Shown in pieces: positions 43,751 through 53,916 of a stretch of DNA of 64,000 nt. Source of the DNA: Pseudoalteromonas piscicida (GTDB lineage: Bacteria > Pseudomonadota > Gammaproteobacteria > Enterobacterales > Alteromonadaceae); assembly GCF_000238315.3 (NCBI RefSeq), contig NZ_CP011924.1, forward strand, positions 908,501 to 972,500. Direction: 5' to 3'. Each line of letters begins with the position of its first letter. The first letter of the stretch is position 1. The position numbers and the translations under genes were made by a program. Under the pieces are notes generated by a model, which made no database searches, was not told the DNA's origin, and was given only the letters and a program-made list of their open reading frames with translations.

Positions 43751-46071
43751 TGCAAGCGTTTTTAAATCAATTGGTATACGCCATCTTTAGGCACCGTATT
43801 ACCGTCGCGTCTTTTTTCGTACTGACGACGATATTTTTGGGCTTCAAAGCTACACAAATTCAGCTCGACGCGTCATTTAACAAAAATATTCCATTAAATC
43901 ATGAATACATGAAAGTGTACTTGAAGCACGAAAAACAGTTTGGTGGTGCAAATAGTATTCTTATTTCTGTTTGTGATAAAGGTGGTGACATCTTTAATGA
44001 GCCATTTTTCACTCAGCTAAAGGCTGTGCATGATCAGCTTTATTTTATCCCTGGTGTTAATCGTCCACTGGTGAATTCAATTTTTGCACCCAGTGCGAGG
44101 TTCGTTGAGGTGGTAGAGGACGGCTTTGCCGGTGGACCCATTATTCCCGCTAATTTTCAACCTACCGAACAAGGTCTAGCGGTTGTAAAGCAGAATATTG
44201 AGAAAGCAAAAGTTGTGGGTCGTATGGTTGCAAGCGATTATTCTTGTGCCATGGTAACCGCTCAGCTAATGGAAACCGATCCGCAAACTCAAGAAAAGCT
44301 TGATACCTTAGCCTTTGCGCAAAAACTAGAATCTGAGATCCGAGCGCCACTGAGCACTGATAACGTGAGCATACATATTATTGGCTTTGCGAAAATGGCC
44401 GGTGACATTGCTGATGGTGCGAAAGGTGTAGTGCTTTTCTTTGCGTTAGCAATTGCTTTTACCTTTATTATGGTCTGGATGTTCTGTAAGAGCTTTAAGC
44501 TTACGCTGCTTCCGATTGTTTGTTCATTTATTGCTGTGATTTGGCAGATGGGCTTACTCAGTACTTTGGGTTTTGGTGTTGACCCTATGTCTATTTTGGT
44601 GCCTTTCTTAGTGTTCGCTATTGGTGTGAGTCACGGTGTGCAAATGATCAACGCGATAGGTAAAAAAGTAGCGGAAGGGGTAAGCTGCAAAGTGGCAGCT
44701 GAAGCGAGCTTTAAAGCATTACTTATCCCAGGCGGCATTGCTCTACTTTCGGACACCGTTGGTTTCTTAACCTTACTGGCAATCGACATCGGCATTATTC
44801 GTGAACTTGCTATTACTGCCAGTTTAGGGGTTGCGGTTATTATCTTTACCAACTTGGTACTGCTTCCTGTGATGGCATCGTTCTTTGAGTCTGCAAATAT
44901 TAAGCGACTTGGTGATGGTAAAAACGCCAGCCATGGTATGTTTGAGGCAATGCGAGAGGCCTTGGTGAAAACCACAGACAAAAAAGTGGCCAGAGTGATT
45001 TTACTTATCAGTGCAGTACTATTCGCATTTGGCTACTGGCAATCTGAAAAAATGCGTATTGGTGATTTACATGCTGGTGCACCGGCGCTACATGAAGATG
45101 CCAGATACAACCAAGACACTTTCCTTATCTCAGACCGTTATGCCATTTCTTCTGATATCTTAAAGGTAATTGTAGAAGCGACACCTGCGGCTTGTACTGA
45201 GCACGATACAATGGAGCGTATTAGTCGCTTCCAATGGCGAGTAGAAAACTTACCGAGTGTACAATCGGCTGTTTCTTTAAGCTCCGTTGCACAAGCGGTT
45301 AATGCTGGGTACAACGAAGGTAACTTAAAGTGGCAGACGTTACCAAGAAATACCGCTTCTCTAGTTCAAGCTACCTCTCGAGTGGAGACCAGCTCTGGGC
45401 TACTTAACGGTGATTGTTCGGTGATGCCTATTATCATCTTTATGGCAGATCATAAGGCCGAATCTATCGACCATGTGATTGCAAAAATCAAAGCGTTCTC
45501 AGAAGAAGAGGGAACTGATGACGTTGCCTTTAAATTAGCATCAGGTCCAATCGGTGTGATGGCGGCAACAAATGAATCCGTTTCCGAGGCGCAGGTTCCT
45601 ATGATGATCTACGTGTACGGCGCGGTGATCCTGTTGTGCCTAGCGAGCTTTAGGAGCGTGCGAGCGACTATCGCAGTGGTACTACCTTTATATGTGGTAT
45701 CAACGCTGGCGCAGGCGCTTATGGTGCAGCTTGAAATCGGTTTAACGGTATCCACGCTACCGGTAATTGCTTTGGGTGTGGGAATAGGTGTCGATTACGG
45801 CATTTATATTCTATCCTCTATGATGGGACAGCTTAAGCAAGGTATGCCATTGTCGGTTGCCTACCGAAATGCGCTTGCTGAACGAGGCAGTGCGGTACTG
45901 TTTACTGGTATCACATTGGCGATTGGGGTAAGCACATGGATTTTCTCTGCGCTTAAGTTCCAGGTTGATATGGGTATCCTTTTAACCTTCATGTTCTTGG
46001 TAAATATGCTGGGTGCTGTGCTGCTTTTACCGGCAATTGGAACGCTTGTCTGGTCTGACCAGAAAAAATAA
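43750..46071 (+). CDS. RND superfamily (MMPL-type) transporter
   Basis: A 773-residue inner-membrane protein with two six-helix halves and two periplasmic domains. Membrane blocks include KGVVLFFALAIAFTFIMVWMF, DPMSILVPFLVFAIGVSHG and VIALGVGIGVDYGIYILSSM, the last two carrying the acidic residues typical of proton-driven RND/MMPL exporters. Length fits the small MMPL type used for lipids and hydrophobic molecules. It ends the cluster. Cotranslated with the YCF48-type gene (TAATG overlap). Substrate unknown. Confidence 0.9.
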   Translation: MQAFLNQLVYAIFRHRITVASFFVLTTIFLGFKATQIQLDASFNKNIPLNHEYMKVYLKHEKQFGGANSILISVCDKGGDIFNEPFFTQLKAVHDQLYFIPGVNRPLVNSIFAPSARFVEVVEDGFAGGPIIPANFQPTEQGLAVVKQNIEKAKVVGRMVASDYSCAMVTAQLMETDPQTQEKLDTLAFAQKLESEIRAPLSTDNVSIHIIGFAKMAGDIADGAKGVVLFFALAIAFTFIMVWMFCKSFKLTLLPIVCSFIAVIWQMGLLSTLGFGVDPMSILVPFLVFAIGVSHGVQMINAIGKKVAEGVSCKVAAEASFKALLIPGGIALLSDTVGFLTLLAIDIGIIRELAITASLGVAVIIFTNLVLLPVMASFFESANIKRLGDGKNASHGMFEAMREALVKTTDKKVARVILLISAVLFAFGYWQSEKMRIGDLHAGAPALHEDARYNQDTFLISDRYAISSDILKVIVEATPAACTEHDTMERISRFQWRVENLPSVQSAVSLSSVAQAVNAGYNEGNLKWQTLPRNTASLVQATSRVETSSGLLNGDCSVMPIIIFMADHKAESIDHVIAKIKAFSEEEGTDDVAFKLASGPIGVMAATNESVSEAQVPMMIYVYGAVILLCLASFRSVRATIAVVLPLYVVSTLAQALMVQLEIGLTVSTLPVIALGVGIGVDYGIYILSSMMGQLKQGMPLSVAYRNALAERGSAVLFTGITLAIGVSTWIFSALKFQVDMGILLTFMFLVNMLGAVLLLPAIGTLVWSDQKK

Positions 46072-46180
46072 TGTGAATAATTGTGCTCCTTTTTATTTGG
46101 TATTGGCGATTTATATCTATTTTTTGTGAATAGATGAGCAAACAGCTGAAAAGCTTGAAATGTTTTCGTCAAAAAGGCTG

Positions 46181-46229
46181 TTTATTAGCGTCAGAAAGGT
46201 TAGAATTTACCTGACTCCACGCTAATAAA
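46181..46229. promoter_or_regulatory. 49-base inverted repeat upstream of glutamate dehydrogenase
   Basis: TTTATTAGCGT (46181-46191) and ACGCTAATAAA (46219-46229) are perfectly complementary over 11 bp, with an inner AGGT/ACCT pairing. It lies about 54-100 bases before the gene at 46283 and lacks a T run, so it is more likely a regulatory or leader structure than a terminator. Confidence 0.5.
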
Positions 46230-46282
46230 TGGCTGTACAAATAATCTACCGTTCAAAGGTGGTATAGATTAAGGAACACATA

Positions 46283-49200
46283 ATGACACAAAATGAAGGC
46301 ACAGCTTCTGTTATCCTAGATAACGTCTGCAAGCTTATCCATAAAAAAGTCCATGCTGACAAAGTGTCACTTGTCGAAACGTTTGCCAAAACCTTGTACA
46401 GCAATATGTCTAAAGAGGATTTGGCACATCGTAACGACAGTGACTTATACGGCGCAGCATTGAGCCTTTGGAATGCCCTTGATAAAAACAAGTCTGACGA
46501 TGCCGTCATTCGCGTTTTTAATCCTGAGGTTGCAAAGGATGGATGGCAATCATCGCATACGATTGTCGAGATAATCGCTAAAGATATGCCGTTTTTGGTT
46601 GATTCAGTGCGCATGGCGATGAATCGCAAAAACATAGTCTCTCACCTATTACTTCATTCTCCACTTAAGTTACAAAGAAATGATGCAGGTGCAATCACCG
46701 CAGTTTCTAACTTAAAAGCAGAACAAGAATCTACGTCTACTAAGACCGTATTCTTTATCGAAATCGACAGGCAAACAGATGATTCGGTGATCGCTGATTT
46801 TACAGCTGAGCTTGAATCTGTCTTAAATGATGTTTCTGTTGCGGTTGCTGATTGGCTACCAATTCGCGATAAATTGGTGAGCGTAAGTAAAGAGCTGCCG
46901 ACCCGTCATTATAGTTGTTCAAAAGAAGAAGTTGCTGAAGCCGTCGAGTTTTTAGACTGGCTGGTTAGCGACAACTTTACCTTTATGGGCTACCGCCAAT
47001 ATGATTTGACACCAGTTCAAGGTGACTATGAACTGAAGCCAGTTGAAGGCACAAGTCTCGGACTAATGAAAAACTCAGGTGACGATCACAGCCGTTTATT
47101 GTCTGAACTGCCTGAAGTTGCGCGCAAAGAAGCACGCAGTAACAACTTGTTGATCTTAACCAAGACAAACTCACTTTCACGCGTTCATAGACCAGCGTAT
47201 ATCGACTATGTTGGTATCAAGCGTTTTGATGATGAAGGTAACGTGATTGGTGAAGACCGTTTCATTGGTTTGTTCTCGTCTAGCTTCTACAACAACAGTG
47301 CGGTAGATGTTCCGGTACTTAAGAGTAAAATTAACCGTATCATGGAGCAATGTGACTTTGCTAAAGGCACACATGCATACAAGGCGGTACTCAATATTCT
47401 TGAAACCTACCCTCGTGATGAGTTAGTACAGGCACGCGAAAGCGAGCTACTTGAAGTGGCAATGGGCGTTCTACAAACTCAAGAACGTGACATGTGTCGC
47501 CTATTTGTGCGTAAGGATGTGTATGGTCGTTTCTTCTCTTGTATGGTTTATGTGCCAAGAGAGCGATACAACACAGCGTTACGCCGTGAAACTCAACAGC
47601 TGCTAGGCCGTGCATTTAAGTCTAGCGACAAAGTAGAGTTCACCACCTTTTTCTCTGAATCAACACTTGCGCGTACGCATTATATCGTGCGTGTTGATGA
47701 CAACAACATAGATTACAACGTGAAAGAAATCGAAAATAACTTGGTAGAAGCCGCTCGTACTTGGGAAGACAAGTTACAATCTGCACTTCTTGAAAGAACG
47801 GGTGAGTCTCGTGGTAACGAGTTAAACCGTAAATACACGAATGCCTTCCAGTCTGCTTATAAAGACCAAGTATTGCCAAGCGCAGCAGTCGTAGACATCG
47901 AAAAGCTAGAGCAACTAAACGACGACAACAAACTTGAGATGCTATTCTACAGACCTCAAGAAGAAGCAACGTCACAGCTTGTTCGTTTGAGCTTGTTCCA
48001 TAAAGCAGAGCCTATTCACTTATCAGACGTGATGCCAATGCTTGAGAACTTTGGCCTACGTGTTATTGGTGAAACACCATACGCGGTGAAGACGACTGAT
48101 GGTCAAGTAAACTGGATCATGGATTTCTCTATGCTTATCGACAGCAAAGGGATCACTGATTTTGACAAAGTATCAGCACGTTTCCGTGCGGCATTGACCA
48201 ATGTGTGGAATAACCGTCTAGAAAACGATGGTTTCAACCGTTTAGTGTTATTAGGTGGTCTAACTGGTCGTGAAGCATCTATCCTGCGCGCATATGCTAA
48301 ATACATGCGCCAAATTGGTGTGACGTTCTCGCAGTCTTACATTGAGAATACATTTGACCGCTACCCGCACATTGCAGCGATGATCGTTGATCTATTCGTG
48401 AAGAAGTTTGCACCGAAGAAAGTTGCTACTGAAAAGGCGCTTCAGAAGGTTGTTGATGCTATCTACTTAGAGCTTGAAAATGTAGCGAACTTAGATGATG
48501 ACCGTATCATTCGTTTGTACGTTGATATGATCAATGCAACGCTGCGTACTAACTTCTATCAAAAAGAAGCTGATGGCACGAATAAGTCGTACACGTCATT
48601 CAAGATCCAGCCAAGCGCAGTGCCAGATATGCCATTGCCATTACCAGCGTTTGAAATCTTCGTTTACTCTCCACGCGTAGAAGGTGTTCACTTACGTGGT
48701 GGTAAAGTAGCTCGTGGTGGTCTACGTTGGTCAGACCGTCGTGAAGATTTCCGTACAGAAGTACTTGGCCTGGTTAAAGCACAGCAGGTTAAGAATACGG
48801 TTATCGTACCTGTAGGTTCTAAAGGCGGCTTTGTTTGTAAACAACTTCCAACTGAACGTGAAGCGTTCTTCAAAGAAGGCCAAGAGTGTTACAAGATCTT
48901 CATCCGTGGTCTACTAGACATCACAGATAACATCGTACATGGTGACATTGTGCCACCAGTGGATGTTGTACGTCACGACGAAGACGACCCATACCTAGTT
49001 GTTGCAGCGGACAAAGGGACTGCGACTTTCTCTGATATCGCAAATGGTATCGCTGAGTCTTATAACTTCTGGCTTGGTGACGCTTTCGCGTCAGGTGGTT
49101 CAGTTGGTTACGACCACAAGAAGATGGGTATTACTGCTAAAGGCGGTTGGGAATCGGTTAAGCGTCACTTCCGTGAAATGGACGTTGACTGTCAAACAAC

Positions 49201-51121
49201 TGATTTCACAGCGGTTGGTATAGGTGACATGGGTGGTGACGTATTTGGTAACGGAATGCTGCTATCTAAGCACATTCGTTTACAAGCGGCATTCAACCAC
49301 ATGCACATCTTTATCGATCCAAACCCAGATGCGGCAAGCTCGTATGTAGAGCGTGAGCGTCTATTTAATCTGCCACGTTCAAACTGGGAAGATTATAATA
49401 AGGATCTAATTTCTGAGGGCGGTGGTATTTTCTCTCGTGCAGCGAAAGCAATTACGCTAAGCGCTGAAATGAAGAAGATGATAGGCACTAAGAAATCGAG
49501 CATGACACCCAACGAGTTGATCAAAGCATTGTTGAAGATGCCAGTTGATTTGCTGTGGAATGGTGGTATCGGTACTTACATCAAGTCTAAATCTGAAACT
49601 GACGCTGAAGTAGGCGACCGTGCAAACGACGCGCTACGTATCAACGGTGGTGAGCTTGGTGCGAAGATCTTTGGTGAAGGTGGTAACTTAGGTGCTACTC
49701 AGCTGGGTCGTATCGAGTTTGCTTCAAACGGCGGTCGTATCAACACTGACTTTATCGACAACGTAGGTGGTGTTGCCTGTTCGGATAATGAAGTTAATAT
49801 CAAGATCCTACTTAACGGCCTAGTTGCTGAAGGTGAATTGACGAATAAGCAGCGTAACGAATTACTGTATTCAATGACTGATGAAGTATCAGAATTGGTA
49901 CTGAAAGATTGTTACCGTCAAACGCACACGTTGTCGGTTACTAAGTCTAAAGGTCCAGCGACGCTGAAAGAGAAAGTACGCTTTATCCATGCACTTGAAA
50001 AAGACGGCAAGCTAAATCGTGCAATCGAATTCTTACCAACTGATGAAGAGCTAGCAGAGCGTGCGGCGGCAGGTAAAGACCTAACGCGTCCTGAGCTATC
50101 TGTATTGGTTTCTTACTCTAAGATGGTATTAAAAGAGACATTAGTTGTTGATGAGATCTCAGAAAATCCATACTACCGTCAGTTGCTAGTGAACTCGTTC
50201 CCAGCACCGCTGCGCGAGCGCTTCAATGCTGCGATGGATAATCACCCGCTACGTAAAGAGATCATTGCAACGAAACTTGCAAACAATATCGTTAACGATA
50301 TGGGTCTAAACTTCATGGTTCGTATGCACGAAGAGACAGGTGCAACGGATGCAGAAATTGCGATTTGCTACTCAATTGCAAGTGCAATCTTTGAAATGAA
50401 GGAAACGTGGTCAGCGATTTCTGCGCTAGATAATAAGATCCCAGCGGCAGTTCAAACGGAAATGCTATATCAATTACGTCGTACGGTTCGCCGTGCAACG
50501 CGTTGGTTCTTGCGTCACCGTGACAAGTCTCAAACTATCGAGCAAACCATCGCGTTCTTTGCACCTACATTTAAAGACTTAAGTGCAAATCTACACAACT
50601 ACATGGTTGCAAATGAAAGCGAGCAGATCGTTGATAAAGCACGTGACCTTGAATCTCAAGGTGTGCCAGCTGAGATTGCACTGCGTATCGTGTCACTTTC
50701 AAGCTTGTTCTCTGTCATGGACTTAGCGGAAGTTGCACATAGCTCAGGTCGTAAGATCGGTGTTGTGTCTAATACCTACTTCACGCTTGGTGCAAACATG
50801 GGCCTACATTGGTTCCTTGACCAAATCACGGCTCAACCTGTTGCAAACCATTGGCAGGCGCTTGCTCGTGCTTCATATCGTGAAGAGCTGGATTGGCAAC
50901 AGCGTTCGTTGTCAGAGGTTGTGTTAAACAGCTTTGCTGGTGATGACAGTGATATCAATGAACAGATTGAACAGTGGATGGATAAGCAAGCAGGCTTACT
51001 ACACCGTTGGCAGCAAATGCTAACTGAGTTTAAGACGTCGCAAAGTCATGACTTTGCTAAGTTCTCAGTTGCACTTCGTGAGCTAATGTTACTAAGCCAT
51101 AACTGCGATACTTCCAAATAA
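46283..51121 (+). CDS. gdhB: NAD-specific glutamate dehydrogenase, large (GDH-180) type
   Basis: A 1612-residue enzyme that deaminates glutamate to 2-oxoglutarate with NAD+. It has the long N-terminal regulatory regions (ACT-like segments), then the catalytic part with GVHLRGGKVARGGLRWSDRR, VPVGSKGGFVCK and the NAD domain DFTAVGIGDMGGDVFGNGM, followed by a C-terminal helical domain. Length and order match the 180-kDa bacterial class. AAGGAACAC lies just before the ATG. The gene is single, between an inverted repeat and a strong terminator. Codon use looks highly biased, as for a well-expressed protein. Confidence 0.96.
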   Translation: MTQNEGTASVILDNVCKLIHKKVHADKVSLVETFAKTLYSNMSKEDLAHRNDSDLYGAALSLWNALDKNKSDDAVIRVFNPEVAKDGWQSSHTIVEIIAKDMPFLVDSVRMAMNRKNIVSHLLLHSPLKLQRNDAGAITAVSNLKAEQESTSTKTVFFIEIDRQTDDSVIADFTAELESVLNDVSVAVADWLPIRDKLVSVSKELPTRHYSCSKEEVAEAVEFLDWLVSDNFTFMGYRQYDLTPVQGDYELKPVEGTSLGLMKNSGDDHSRLLSELPEVARKEARSNNLLILTKTNSLSRVHRPAYIDYVGIKRFDDEGNVIGEDRFIGLFSSSFYNNSAVDVPVLKSKINRIMEQCDFAKGTHAYKAVLNILETYPRDELVQARESELLEVAMGVLQTQERDMCRLFVRKDVYGRFFSCMVYVPRERYNTALRRETQQLLGRAFKSSDKVEFTTFFSESTLARTHYIVRVDDNNIDYNVKEIENNLVEAARTWEDKLQSALLERTGESRGNELNRKYTNAFQSAYKDQVLPSAAVVDIEKLEQLNDDNKLEMLFYRPQEEATSQLVRLSLFHKAEPIHLSDVMPMLENFGLRVIGETPYAVKTTDGQVNWIMDFSMLIDSKGITDFDKVSARFRAALTNVWNNRLENDGFNRLVLLGGLTGREASILRAYAKYMRQIGVTFSQSYIENTFDRYPHIAAMIVDLFVKKFAPKKVATEKALQKVVDAIYLELENVANLDDDRIIRLYVDMINATLRTNFYQKEADGTNKSYTSFKIQPSAVPDMPLPLPAFEIFVYSPRVEGVHLRGGKVARGGLRWSDRREDFRTEVLGLVKAQQVKNTVIVPVGSKGGFVCKQLPTEREAFFKEGQECYKIFIRGLLDITDNIVHGDIVPPVDVVRHDEDDPYLVVAADKGTATFSDIANGIAESYNFWLGDAFASGGSVGYDHKKMGITAKGGWESVKRHFREMDVDCQTTDFTAVGIGDMGGDVFGNGMLLSKHIRLQAAFNHMHIFIDPNPDAASSYVERERLFNLPRSNWEDYNKDLISEGGGIFSRAAKAITLSAEMKKMIGTKKSSMTPNELIKALLKMPVDLLWNGGIGTYIKSKSETDAEVGDRANDALRINGGELGAKIFGEGGNLGATQLGRIEFASNGGRINTDFIDNVGGVACSDNEVNIKILLNGLVAEGELTNKQRNELLYSMTDEVSELVLKDCYRQTHTLSVTKSKGPATLKEKVRFIHALEKDGKLNRAIEFLPTDEELAERAAAGKDLTRPELSVLVSYSKMVLKETLVVDEISENPYYRQLLVNSFPAPLRERFNAAMDNHPLRKEIIATKLANNIVNDMGLNFMVRMHEETGATDAEIAICYSIASAIFEMKETWSAISALDNKIPAAVQTEMLYQLRRTVRRATRWFLRHRDKSQTIEQTIAFFAPTFKDLSANLHNYMVANESEQIVDKARDLESQGVPAEIALRIVSLSSLFSVMDLAEVAHSSGRKIGVVSNTYFTLGANMGLHWFLDQITAQPVANHWQALARASYREELDWQQRSLSEVVLNSFAGDDSDINEQIEQWMDKQAGLLHRWQQMLTEFKTSQSHDFAKFSVALRELMLLSHNCDTSK

Positions 51122-51136
51122 TCTAGAAATCGCTAC

Positions 51137-51167
51137 AATACCCCAGCTTTGACTGGGGTATTTTTTT
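51137..51167 (+). terminator. Terminator after glutamate dehydrogenase
   Basis: AATACCCCAG-CTTTGA-CTGGGGTATT followed by a T run, 16 bases after the stop. Confidence 0.9.
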
Positions 51168-51258
51168 GTCTAATGCCATTGGCATAATCCATTTAGCTAA
51201 AGTTACGCTTGGGTAATTTTAGCTAAGTCGATTACGTTATCAATACTGAGGAGCTACC

Positions 51259-52269
51259 ATGTTTTACGATCTTGCGCGTCGTTTTATGTTTAATAAAGAT
51301 GCGGAGTGGGCACACGATTTTGCCCTAAACAACCTGCGCCGCTTTGCGAATACGCCAATGAGCCTTGCATGGTCTCAATCAGTTCAAGACAAACCTGTTA
51401 ATTTTCTAGGGTTAGAGTTTAAAAATCCAGTCGGGTTGGCCGCCGGTCTTGATAAAAATGCTGAGTGTATCGAAGCATTTGCGCAAATGGGTTTTGGTTT
51501 CATTGAAGTGGGAACTGTCACGCCGAGACCACAAGCGGGCAACGATAAGCCTCGGATCTTTCGTCTACCTGAGGCAAATGCGATTATTAATCGCATGGGG
51601 TTCAATAACAAGGGCGTCGATTACCTAGTCAACAATGTAAAAGCAGCAAAATACGATGGGATCCTTGGGATCAACATTGGCAAAAATAAAGATACACCGA
51701 ATGAACAAGGTAAAGATGACTACATTCACTGTATGAGAAAAGTATTTGAGCATGCCTCATATATCACCGTGAATATCTCTTCACCAAATACACCGGGTCT
51801 GAGAGATCTACAATATGGCGAGGCGCTAGATGATCTATTGCAAAGCCTGAAAAATGAACAGATGGATCTGATCGCCAAGCATAACAAGTCAGTGCCTATG
51901 TTGGTAAAGATCGCACCAGATGTCGATGGCGTTCAGTTAACCCAGATCGCAGAATCGTTAGTTAATAATCGTATTGATGGTGTTATTGCAACTAATACAA
52001 CATTAGCCCGTGATGCGGTAGAAAACCTAGAGCACGGTAATGAAGCAGGCGGTTTGTCTGGAAGACCTGTTCGTGAAAAATCGACGCATGTTGTCAGCGA
52101 ATTGAAGCGTATTACCGACGGTAAGCTACCAATTATCGGTGTAGGTGGTATTGACAGTGCGGAATCTGCAAAAGAGAAATTTTCAGCTGGTGCAGATTTA
52201 GTGCAAGTCTACACAGGCTTTATTTATGAAGGGCCAGCGCTTGTTAAAAAGATCGTTTCGTCCTTATAA
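51259..52269 (+). CDS. pyrD: Dihydroorotate dehydrogenase (quinone), class 2
   Basis: A 336-residue FMN enzyme of pyrimidine synthesis, attached to the inner membrane by its N-terminal helices ([20 protein letters not shown]). It has [35 protein letters not shown], the catalytic serine in [14 protein letters not shown], and IATNTTLAR plus GVGGIDS of the barrel end. Length equals that of the Escherichia coli enzyme. GAGGAG lies before the ATG. zapC follows 121 bases later, a conserved adjacency. Confidence 0.97.
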   Translation: MFYDLARRFMFNKDAEWAHDFALNNLRRFANTPMSLAWSQSVQDKPVNFLGLEFKNPVGLAAGLDKNAECIEAFAQMGFGFIEVGTVTPRPQAGNDKPRIFRLPEANAIINRMGFNNKGVDYLVNNVKAAKYDGILGINIGKNKDTPNEQGKDDYIHCMRKVFEHASYITVNISSPNTPGLRDLQYGEALDDLLQSLKNEQMDLIAKHNKSVPMLVKIAPDVDGVQLTQIAESLVNNRIDGVIATNTTLARDAVENLEHGNEAGGLSGRPVREKSTHVVSELKRITDGKLPIIGVGGIDSAESAKEKFSAGADLVQVYTGFIYEGPALVKKIVSSL

Positions 52270-52390
52270 GGATCGGTCATATAACCAAATGATCCAAAAC
52301 AAAACGTTATTATAAAAAATTTCATCATTGCGTTTTTCGCGTTATACTCCCACTTACTAGTTGAGCTAATTGGTTGGTGGGAGAGAAGTT

Positions 52391-52918
52391 TTGCAAGCTT
52401 CAAAAGAGTGGCAATGGATCCGCTGCACAGAAAGGAACAGGTTGTTAATTGATTTGGGTGACGAGCTTCAGCTTTGCACGCCTTTTCGTTTGCGCCACCT
52501 TACTGAAGACTCAACCGTTAATCCCAATTTTAGTCTCAGCGAGGCTGAATTTTATCAGAGTGTATTTTCCTACCTATGCGGTTTTGGTGTTTGGAACGAG
52601 CCTAGATGCTGCCAAATCGCTTTAAATGCAACTGCAGCAAAATTTCACTTACAACCGATGCAAGCAAAAAGCTGGTTTTTTAAGCCATATTTTGGTGGTG
52701 AACCTGTGAGTGAGGCAGTTGTGTGTTTAAATTCCAAGTTAAGCCGCGGCGAGTTTCTAATTATCGAGCATGATGGTCAATCAAGCCTTTGTTTAAGCTT
52801 GAACGAGCAATTTATTCTTGATGAGGGAATAGAGCTTGAACAATTTCAGGCGATAAAAGTACTAAACGATCGGTTAGCGCCTCTTGTGTTAACACACCGA
52901 GTTCATCAAAGCGCATAA
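52391..52918 (+). CDS. zapC: Cell division protein ZapC
   Basis: A 175-residue protein that promotes lateral association of FtsZ protofilaments. It resembles Escherichia coli ZapC in KEWQW near the start, AALYFSFEE-like LSEAEFYQSVFSYL, then LNATAAKFHLQPMQAKSWFF and the end AIKVLNDRLAPLV. I start it at the TTG at 52391, preceded by GGGAGAGAAG, because this gives the same N-terminal length as E. coli; an upstream TTG at 52370 would add seven residues. Adjacent to pyrD as in E. coli. Confidence 0.88.
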   Translation: MQASKEWQWIRCTERNRLLIDLGDELQLCTPFRLRHLTEDSTVNPNFSLSEAEFYQSVFSYLCGFGVWNEPRCCQIALNATAAKFHLQPMQAKSWFFKPYFGGEPVSEAVVCLNSKLSRGEFLIIEHDGQSSLCLSLNEQFILDEGIELEQFQAIKVLNDRLAPLVLTHRVHQSA

Positions 52919-53077
52919 AAGCTCATTTCTGTGAGTAAATAGGGATGGGTATAGAGTTTTGCTTATAGCCTAGATTAAAATAGCCCTTCTAGAAGGCTAA
53001 TTGTTTGTATTTTCTCTTGTGTTTCTGTTATGGGTGCTTTATTATCTGACGCTTCTCAGGAATAAGGAGATAAAATT

Positions 53078-53821
53078 TTGAGAAACTTACATACCAAAGC
53101 GGCTATGATTTTGATAGCGACATCAGCATTACCTTACTCTACAAGTTCTAGCGCAGCAACAGACGACGAGTTGAAAGCTTATAATTACGGGCTTAGATTT
53201 CTAAACTATCAACGCTTGTTCGAGGAAGGCGAGGAAATATGTATAGACGGTAAAGGCAATGAATACAGGCCTTCTAAAGGCCAGAACGTGCAAACTCATA
53301 CATGTGACCAAGGTGCAGACCAGTTTTTCGCATTATATAAAAACGGAAAACCTATATATCCACTAGGAGTCGTTCCTGAATATCCGTACCCTAATGATCC
53401 TCGTTCTAGAGATCCTTGGGATAGAGGTCCATATAATCTTGGATATACTACCTATAATGTATCAATACTTGCTGATATTATAGGGGAAGAATTTAGTGAC
53501 CCATGGGTTGAGATTAGACCTACTAATCCACCAGAAAACACCTCTGGAAGAAAGAAAGATCCTCATTTGTGCCTAGATGCTGCTGGATACAGCGGAAAGT
53601 CGAAAGACAATGTAATGTTTTGGGACTGCGAAAGTAAACCAGATCAACTGTGGAGGTTCACTTCAACAGGCGAAATTGTGAATAAACAGAATGGTATGTG
53701 TTTAGATGTTAGGGGTTATTCAGGTAAGTCAGGCATTAGTATGATGTTGTATCACTGCGATGGCTACCCTGATCAGCAATGGGAAGTTGCATATTGGGGT
53801 GAAACTAATGGTAGGTATTAA
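53078..53821 (+). CDS. Secreted ricin-type beta-trefoil (RICIN) domain protein
   Basis: A 247-residue precursor with a signal peptide ending SSSAA (about residue 27), starting at TTG (53078) after AAGGAG. The C-terminal 80 residues contain two lectin repeats, LCLDAAGYSGKSKDN...DQLWRF and MCLDVRGYSGKSGIS...DQQWEV, with the QxW signature, and the N-terminal part has a third, weaker one (EICIDGKGNEY...DQFFAL). The middle is proline-rich. Such domains bind sugars. No catalytic domain is attached. It is flanked by housekeeping genes, so it may be a later insertion. Confidence 0.82.
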   Translation: MRNLHTKAAMILIATSALPYSTSSSAATDDELKAYNYGLRFLNYQRLFEEGEEICIDGKGNEYRPSKGQNVQTHTCDQGADQFFALYKNGKPIYPLGVVPEYPYPNDPRSRDPWDRGPYNLGYTTYNVSILADIIGEEFSDPWVEIRPTNPPENTSGRKKDPHLCLDAAGYSGKSKDNVMFWDCESKPDQLWRFTSTGEIVNKQNGMCLDVRGYSGKSGISMMLYHCDGYPDQQWEVAYWGETNGRY

Positions 53822-53872
53822 TCTGCCTCATTAGTTTTTGTGAAAGAACCTTTCTAAATATGGTTCATATTG

Positions 53873-53916
53873 ATGATAAACTTCGCTCTATGAACGAGGT
53901 TTATCATTATATTTTT
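53873..53916 (+). terminator. Terminator after the RICIN gene
   Basis: ATGATAAACTTCG and CGAGGTTTATCAT form a 13-bp stem (one G-T) with a nine-base loop, followed by TATATTTTT. Confidence 0.75.

Noticed and set aside
46246..46635. A 129-residue minus-strand ORF at the start of the glutamate dehydrogenase gene, and similar ones at 47640-47975.
   Set aside because: They are shadows of the highly biased codons of the dehydrogenase gene, without ribosome-binding sites.
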